Positions 59,167 to 64,000 of a stretch of DNA of 64,000 bases are shown here, one piece after another. Positions within the stretch are counted from its first letter, which is position 1; each line of letters opens with the position of its first letter. The stretch lies in assembly GCA_963930775.1 (NCBI GenBank), contig OZ005690.1:9346225-9410224 (forward strand). Direction: 5' to 3'. Below the pieces are notes generated by a model. The model ran no database searches. It had not been told where the DNA came from and saw nothing but the letters and a program-made list of their open reading frames with translations. Source of the stretch: Cliona cf. orientalis (lineage: Eukaryota > Porifera > Demospongiae > Clionaida > Clionaidae). The position numbers and the translations under genes were made by a program.

Positions 59167-61251
59167 TGTCACAACGGATTTGGACCCCCCTAAATTTGGA
59201 CCCCCTGGTCCAAATTTTATAAAAAATCTGGACCCCTAGGAACAAATTTTATTGAAATAAATGGACCCCTCATGACATTTTTGGACCCCCCAAGGGGTCC
59301 AAATATTTCACCTGAAATATTTGTTCCTATTAGGAGGAATTTGAACTTTAAATGCTGTATCATGTGTGTAACAATACTGTGTTGATAAAAACATAACCAG
59401 GTAGATACAAAGCCAAAAATAGCTACTTACAAAGATCGCAAAACCAATCTACATTTGAATTGTCCAGGGCTGCTGTAGGTACTGGCTGAACTAGACAGTC
59501 AACATGAAACCATTCCAAGCAGTTAGAGCACTCTACCATGTCTCGGTCTTGAACTTCTGGCATCCTGCACAGGCAATACACTGATATTGTTTCGGTGTAT
59601 TTCACCTTCTTGCTTGCACGCCTCATCTTCAACAGAGGAAAAGGCAGAAGCTTTCCCTGCTTGAACCCATCATACAAATGCTTCCTCATTTCTGTCTGCT
59701 TGAATGTGCAGGCCCCGGGTTGCCCTCCACTTAGCAGTGCAGTTGCTGTGGCAATGGCAAAAAGCCCACAGTCACAGGTACCTGCTTGGATCTGCATGTC
59801 CATGATCTTCACTCTGATCTCTCTACTGCTGGTGTGAAGAAGGGCAGCAATCTGCTTGTGTACGCATGTACTTACAGACGGATACAGGCTGTCATACACA
59901 AGCACCTCATCTGAAGGCTGATGACTGGCAAGGTGCTGTTCAAGCTTCTCCTCTGGTTTGTAGTCTTCTTCAGCATTGAAATCAATGGGCATCTTAGCTT
60001 GCCGGCCAAACATGGCCTCAAATGGAGTATGCCGAGAAGACTCCTGCACTGCGGTATTATATGCATAGACAACTTCAGGAAGATTTTCATCCCATCTGCT
60101 TCTGGTGGTTTGAGCGAATTTCGACAATGAGTTGATAAGCGTCTGATTGTATCGCTCATCCAGACCATTTGCCTGAGGATGGTACGCTGTTGTTAGCCTG
60201 TGCTTTATCCCAAACGTCGTCATCAATGCTGCATTAACTTCATTGCGAAATTCACTGCCTTGATCAGTAGTAATAACTGATGGAAGGCCAAGCATGAAGA
60301 AAAGCTATACAAATGAAGTCAGTCATAACATCAGAATCGAAACATATAGTACACTGAGTCTTACGTCTCTCATGGCATTAACAACACCAACAGCTTCCTT
60401 CGTAGGCAGTGCTTTAGCCCAAGCATACTTGGTGAAGTAATCAGAGATGGTCAAAATGTAGCGATTTCCTTTCTCCGAGATGGGTGAAATAGGACCAATG
60501 AAGTCCATTCCTATGTGGAACCAGGGAGACTTGATTGGTACGGGATGTAGTTCTGGCCTCTCTCGCTCCATCTTTGGATTCCTGCGTTGACACTCCGGGC
60601 AGCATCTCAGCTATAATATTAGAATAAAGAATTAACTAGTATCAAGGCTAATTCAATAGTATACACTCTACACACTTACATGCTCATGAACATCAGCTAC
60701 CATTCCCTTCCAGTAGAACTGCTCAGCCACTCTCCTCCACGTTTTTGTAACTCCAAAGTGACCAGATGTTGGTTCCGAGTGGCATGCTTTGATGATCAGT
60801 AGCTGGTCTTTTCTGGACTGGATCACTTTCACTCTCCTATCTTTCCGCTGCAAGTACACTTCTCCGCTCTCAAGTATGAGTGTACTCGCTCGTTTTCGTA
60901 CTGCTCTCTTCTTCTCCTTGTTGAGGTTGCTAGGGTATGCTCCGTTGATGGCGTAGTAGATGGCGTGGTCCAAAATAGGGTCTTCTTTCTCCTGTGGTAG
61001 GTTTTCCGCGTTCTTAGCTTCTTTCTCCATGGCGAATCTCTCGTTGATATTCGGCACCTCATCTCAACTGCTGTCTTTTATAGACCAACTCACTAATACT
61101 ACAAAGCTACGATCTATTAACCTACGACCTTAAGCGTGCGCACGCCGCGAGAGGGGTGGGGGGTCCAAATATTGATGGGTGGGTCCGTATTTTATTGAAA
61201 AATCTGTTCCGGGGGGAACGGATTTTACGGGGGTCCATATTTAACGTGACA
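59167..61251 (-). mobile_element. Ginger-type DNA transposon
   Basis: Ends TGTCAC...TGGACCCCC and the inverted GGGGGTCCA...GTGACA carry TG...CA termini. GGCT flanks both sides (59163-59166 and 61252-61255), a 4-bp duplication. There is one intron-containing minus-strand gene with a Gypsy-like integrase and no gag, reverse transcriptase or LTRs in between, which is the defining layout of Ginger elements. Both subterminal zones repeat TTGGACCCC. Confidence 0.8.
59423..61030 (-). CDS. Ginger integrase/transposase fused to Ulp1-like tail and PHD finger
   Basis: Minus-strand exons 61030-60680, 60610-60365 and 60304-59423 join in frame with GT-AG introns, giving 492 residues; the start is the first in-frame ATG (MEKEAKN). 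Domains in order: an HHCC zinc-binding module split by intron 1 (CHSEPTSGHFG ... CCPEC), then a DDE integrase core with Asp in GMDFIGPI, Asp in TTDQGSEF and Glu in GLDERYNQT. Next is a segment like the C-terminal half of Ulp1/C48 proteases (VLVYDSLYPSV, GTCDCGLFAIA with the nucleophile Cys), then a C4HC3 PHD finger (CLC, CSNC, HVDC, CDLC). The N-terminal half of the protease, with its catalytic His region, is not seen, so this may be an internal deletion or a non-catalytic remnant. Confidence 0.8.
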
Positions 61252-61269
61252 GGCTCTGAAGTGCTTAAT

Positions 61270-62310
61270 GGGAATATGAATTCGGTGGACTGGAATCGTG
61301 GAATGGAATGGTGGAGTGGACTACTGGAGTGGAGGACTGGACTGGATTACTGGAGTGCCACGCCCACAAATGCACAATTTGGTCCAACTTCCATAGCTTC
61401 AAATTTGATTTCTAAACGCTAAGAGGCTGGCATGGGATGGATGAGTTAAAAACATCACTTGGTGACTAAGTCTACCTAGCTAGTCATGATATCAGAATGA
61501 GGCTGCCATCAGAGACTCACTTGCTGACTTGTATAGCTGGCTGTATAGACCGTGAAGTGGTAATTAGGACATGGGTACCATGCAGGTATTAACCTATTCC
61601 TGTCCACAAAGAGGATATCAAATTAGCTACTCAATACTGATGAAGCCTGGGTGGCTGAATACGTCACTGACATGTAGCGGGTACATGTATTACAGGACAT
61701 GCCTCCAGGGTCGGGAGTGTATAGACAGCGGACTGGACTAGGTCTGACCGAGAAATACTACTTTCTCTAATACAAATTTGACACTGAACAATAGTAACAG
61801 ACCTTCATCTAATCTATGCTCAGATCATGATCAGATTATGCTTCTGGCAGCAGTCTGTGACAATGGGTCGGGTAGCTAGCATAATCCCTGGTTCATGCTC
61901 AAGTTTATGAGTTCTCTGAGGTATAGTCTAGCTATGTAGTGCCATATGGATGGGTCTAATGAGCCCCTTTCAGGCTCTGGGGCTTGTAGTACTCTAGACC
62001 ACCTCGAGCTCCATTGAATACAGAGTTGTGTTATACAGTACTGTGCCTCCGAGTCCTGCCACTCTCTGAGCATACTAAGGGGAAGCTATTATAGCGTTTA
62101 CAAGTGCATTGGCTAGCTAGATGATTGCCGATGGGGAGATTTAATGGCAGCCTTTTAGTGTTGATTAGTCTAACTAATTTCGATCTAGCCATGACCAATT
62201 GTACGTGTATTTGTGGGCGTGGCACTCCAGTAATCCACTCCAGTACTCCACTCCAGTAGTCCACTCTACCGTTCCATTCTACCATTCCAGTCCACCGAAT
62301 TCACATACCC
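61270..62310. mobile_element. Mutator-like non-autonomous element, 9-bp duplication
   Basis: Long TIRs of at least 110 bp begin GGGAATATGAATTCGGTGGA and end with the near-complement CCGAATTCACATACCC. GTGCTTAAT is duplicated exactly outside both ends (61261-61269 and 62311-62319). 9-bp duplications are characteristic of Mutator elements. TIRs consist largely of ACTGGAGTGGA-type units. No transposase; interior frames are unconvincing. Confidence 0.75.
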
Positions 62311-62319
62311 GTGCTTAAT

Positions 62320-62694
62320 TCAGTTATACTACAAATCACAAAGGCTGTCAGTTTGTATATAATATTATATTGACAGAAATAGCTAGGTGCCACTCTCCTA
62401 GACAAGACTTGGTGATCTGAAAAGTGCAGAGCCTGTATTAAGTTTATAAATAGAGGGGTTACTTATTCAGCCGGGCAACCTTGTAAGAAACAGATGTGGG
62501 ACAGATAAGTTAACGCGCGCAAAGTGCGTGCGAAAATTTTGGGACCATATGCATGCCCATTGTTTAGCATTGCCACACCCAGGGTACGGTAATAATATTG
62601 CCATTAGCTATGGTCGATAACTTATGTCAGATGGGAGTTTTAAGCTTAAAATTATTCCAGGGATTGCCCTGTTGATCAGTGATTGTACCTATCG
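62320..62694. other. Intergenic, no gene
   Basis: AT-rich sequence between two elements with a short CG-rich stretch (GCGCGCAAAGTGCG) near 62515. No feature supported. Confidence 0.4.
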
Positions 62695-62696
62695 TA

Positions 62697-63403
62697 CTCG
62701 CTCTAATTATCCGAACGGCCAAAAATAATTATTAATCTCGCCGTTCGGTGTTAAATAGAAAGTAGCTAAATAAATTCGGGCAATGGCTTGTTCGAGTGTA
62801 CAGTGGAACCTGTCTAAAGCGGTCACCACTGGGCCAAGTATCTGTGGCTGCATTAAAGAGGTGGCTGCAAAATGAGGTTTGAATTTGTCATTGATTTCTT
62901 GATAACCGTACTCGCTCTAATTATTCGAACATTCTAATAGCCCGAACGGCAAGTTTAAATAATTTATTTCCTTCCTTAATTATAATTGGTCAAACATCAT
63001 GAATTTCAAGTTTTCTCACCCACTCTAAATCAACCGAATGGCCAGACGGTACGGCATGGCAGGAGCTCGTGGCAACTCTTCCATGTTCATCGAAGAGTGT
63101 GGCTACCACATCTTGGACAGCATATAAGAGCGGAAAGGTACATGTAACACAGACGGTGATCATTTTGTGCCGGATCGCTCCTGAGAGCACAGCGATACTG
63201 AGAACTCTAGAGCTGACAACGATAAACCTATAGTTGGACATCGACTGCTGTTTCTTCGTCGCTATAATAGTACTTTCTCCATTTGCACTGGATCCATTCT
63301 ATTTACACTCGAACAAACCATTGCCGGAATATATTTACTTTCTATTTAACACCGAACAGCGATATTAATAATTATTTTTGGCCGTTCGGATAATTAGAGT
63401 GAG
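62697..63403. mobile_element. Tc1/mariner-type MITE with ~110-bp TIRs
   Basis: Arms from CTCGCTCTAATTATCCGAAC inward to TTGTTCGAGTGTA are inverted at both ends. TA flanks (62695-62696 and 63404-63405). A further partial copy of the terminus (GTACTCGCTCTAATTATTCG) lies inside at about 62909. The minus-strand segment 63241-62990 is open for 83 codons and could be captured coding sequence. Confidence 0.7.
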
Positions 63404-63431
63404 TATGGTAACTTATAGTTTACTGAGGTGA

Positions 63432-63470
63432 ATGCCCAGGTGACAGGTGACAGGTGACAGGTGACAGGTG
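63432..63470. repeat. 7-bp minisatellite (ACAGGTG)n
   Basis: Five direct copies of ACAGGTG or a close variant in tandem. Polymorphism likely; no function seen. Confidence 0.85.
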
Positions 63471-63474
63471 TGTA

Positions 63475-63620
63475 TGGAAAAAAATTCAATTTTGAAAAAA
63501 ACACGCGTTTTTCTGGTAAAGGTCGTCAATCACTCCATATATAATTAAGAATTCGTAAAATGCTAATTTCTTGCGTTGAATTGGATCATGCGTTGTATTC
63601 GATTAACTATGGTAATTAAT
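63475..63620. repeat. Dispersed repeat shared with 41565-41710 (inverted)
   Basis: Reverse-complement relative of the intron repeat in copy B, sharing TTTTTCTGGTAAAGGTCGTC, TTGCGTTGAATTGGATCATG and TGTATTCGATTAACTA or close variants. Confidence 0.6.
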
Positions 63621-63690
63621 TTTAACGACACTGTATCAGGCTGCGTGTTAATATTAATTTTTCAGAAACGTTTGAATCAACCGCACAACG

Positions 63691-63698
63691 TGACGTCA
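63691..63698. promoter_or_regulatory. Full CRE palindrome TGACGTCA
   Basis: A perfect CREB/ATF site 94 bp upstream of the candidate start at 63792, in the more CpG-rich stretch of this end of the window. A single motif match, so modest support. Confidence 0.35.
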
Positions 63699-63791
63699 GG
63701 CACGCGCAAGTGCATGCAGAATTGTTGGCCGCATGGGATCTACCATGCATGCACGCCCACAGCTGTCGTTTGATCGAGCCTTACGCACCTT

Positions 63792-63946
63792 ATGATGGCA
63801 GGTAAGCACAAAAATGAAGACTAAATATCGAATGGAGAAATAAACTGACGCTTCTGCACCACTCAGTATCCTCGTGATGTTGATTTGCTACCTCTCTCGC
63901 CCAATCATAGGTGCATTGCTACCAGCCGGTCAGGCGCTGGGCACGG
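63792..63946 (+). CDS. Possible first exons of a new gene (3' partial)
   Basis: ATG ATG GCA G at 63792-63801 is followed by donor GTAAGC. The next exon 63911-63946 (acceptor ATCATAG, donor GTAAGT) keeps frame, giving MMAGALLPAGQALGT, a short hydrophobic start that could be a signal peptide or N-terminal anchor. Base composition rises in GC here, and a CRE site lies upstream. The gene would continue beyond the window. Splice consensus is good but coding length is too short for certainty. Confidence 0.35.
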
Positions 63947-64000
63947 GTAAGTAGTGGCATGATCCCAACATCACAAACCCACAATACACGGAGCGCATAT

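Noticed and set aside
59167..61251. LTR retrotransposon (Ty3/Gypsy) interpretation
   Set aside because: No reverse transcriptase, RNase H, gag or LTRs; inverted rather than direct ends and a compact 2.1-kb length fit Ginger instead.

Overview
The window looks like part of an invertebrate animal genome, most likely a sponge; this is an inference from gene architecture, because nothing here names the species. It is AT-rich, has short GT-AG introns, and is crowded with DNA transposons. No rRNA, tRNA, CRISPR array or prokaryotic gene was seen.

Layout. Two tandem paralogous genes on the + strand dominate: copy A (41-14656, its start lies left of the window) and copy B (37030-51595). Each encodes nine ankyrin repeats (one per exon, all phase 0), a short helical exon, one large exon with a P-loop GTPase followed by a COR-like region, a Ser/acidic linker, and a C-terminal death domain. 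This resembles the ankyrin-ROC-COR-death part of DAPK without a kinase. Introns, and about 1-5 kb of downstream sequence, also align between the copies, so the whole window to about 57 kb is a segmental duplication. Copy B has an in-frame TGA where copy A has a Trp codon, inside its GTPase domain.

Insertions since the duplication. The two blocks act as empty-site references for each other. Downstream of copy A lie a complete CACTA/EnSpm-type transposon (15854-22129, TAA duplication, two divergent genes) and an 11-kb fold-back element (22580-33537) whose arms are two nested satellite arrays in mirror order. Introns and flanks carry Tc1/mariner-type MITEs (TA duplications), CACTG-ended MITEs (2-bp duplications), MITEs with 5-6-bp duplications, and three Helentron-like elements with asymmetric terminal inverted repeats, several with other MITEs nested inside.

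The right end (59-64 kb) has a Ginger-type integrase transposon (59167-61251, GGCT duplication) whose product joins an integrase to an Ulp1-like protease tail and a PHD finger, a Mutator-like element with a 9-bp duplication (61270-62310), a TA-flanked long-TIR MITE, and what may be the first exons of another gene at 63792.

The two host genes probably encode cytosolic or membrane-tethered signalling scaffolds that couple ankyrin-mediated binding and a GTPase switch to death-domain recruitment. All other coding regions belong to transposons. Exon joins were made by eye from reading frame, splice consensus and agreement between the two copies.
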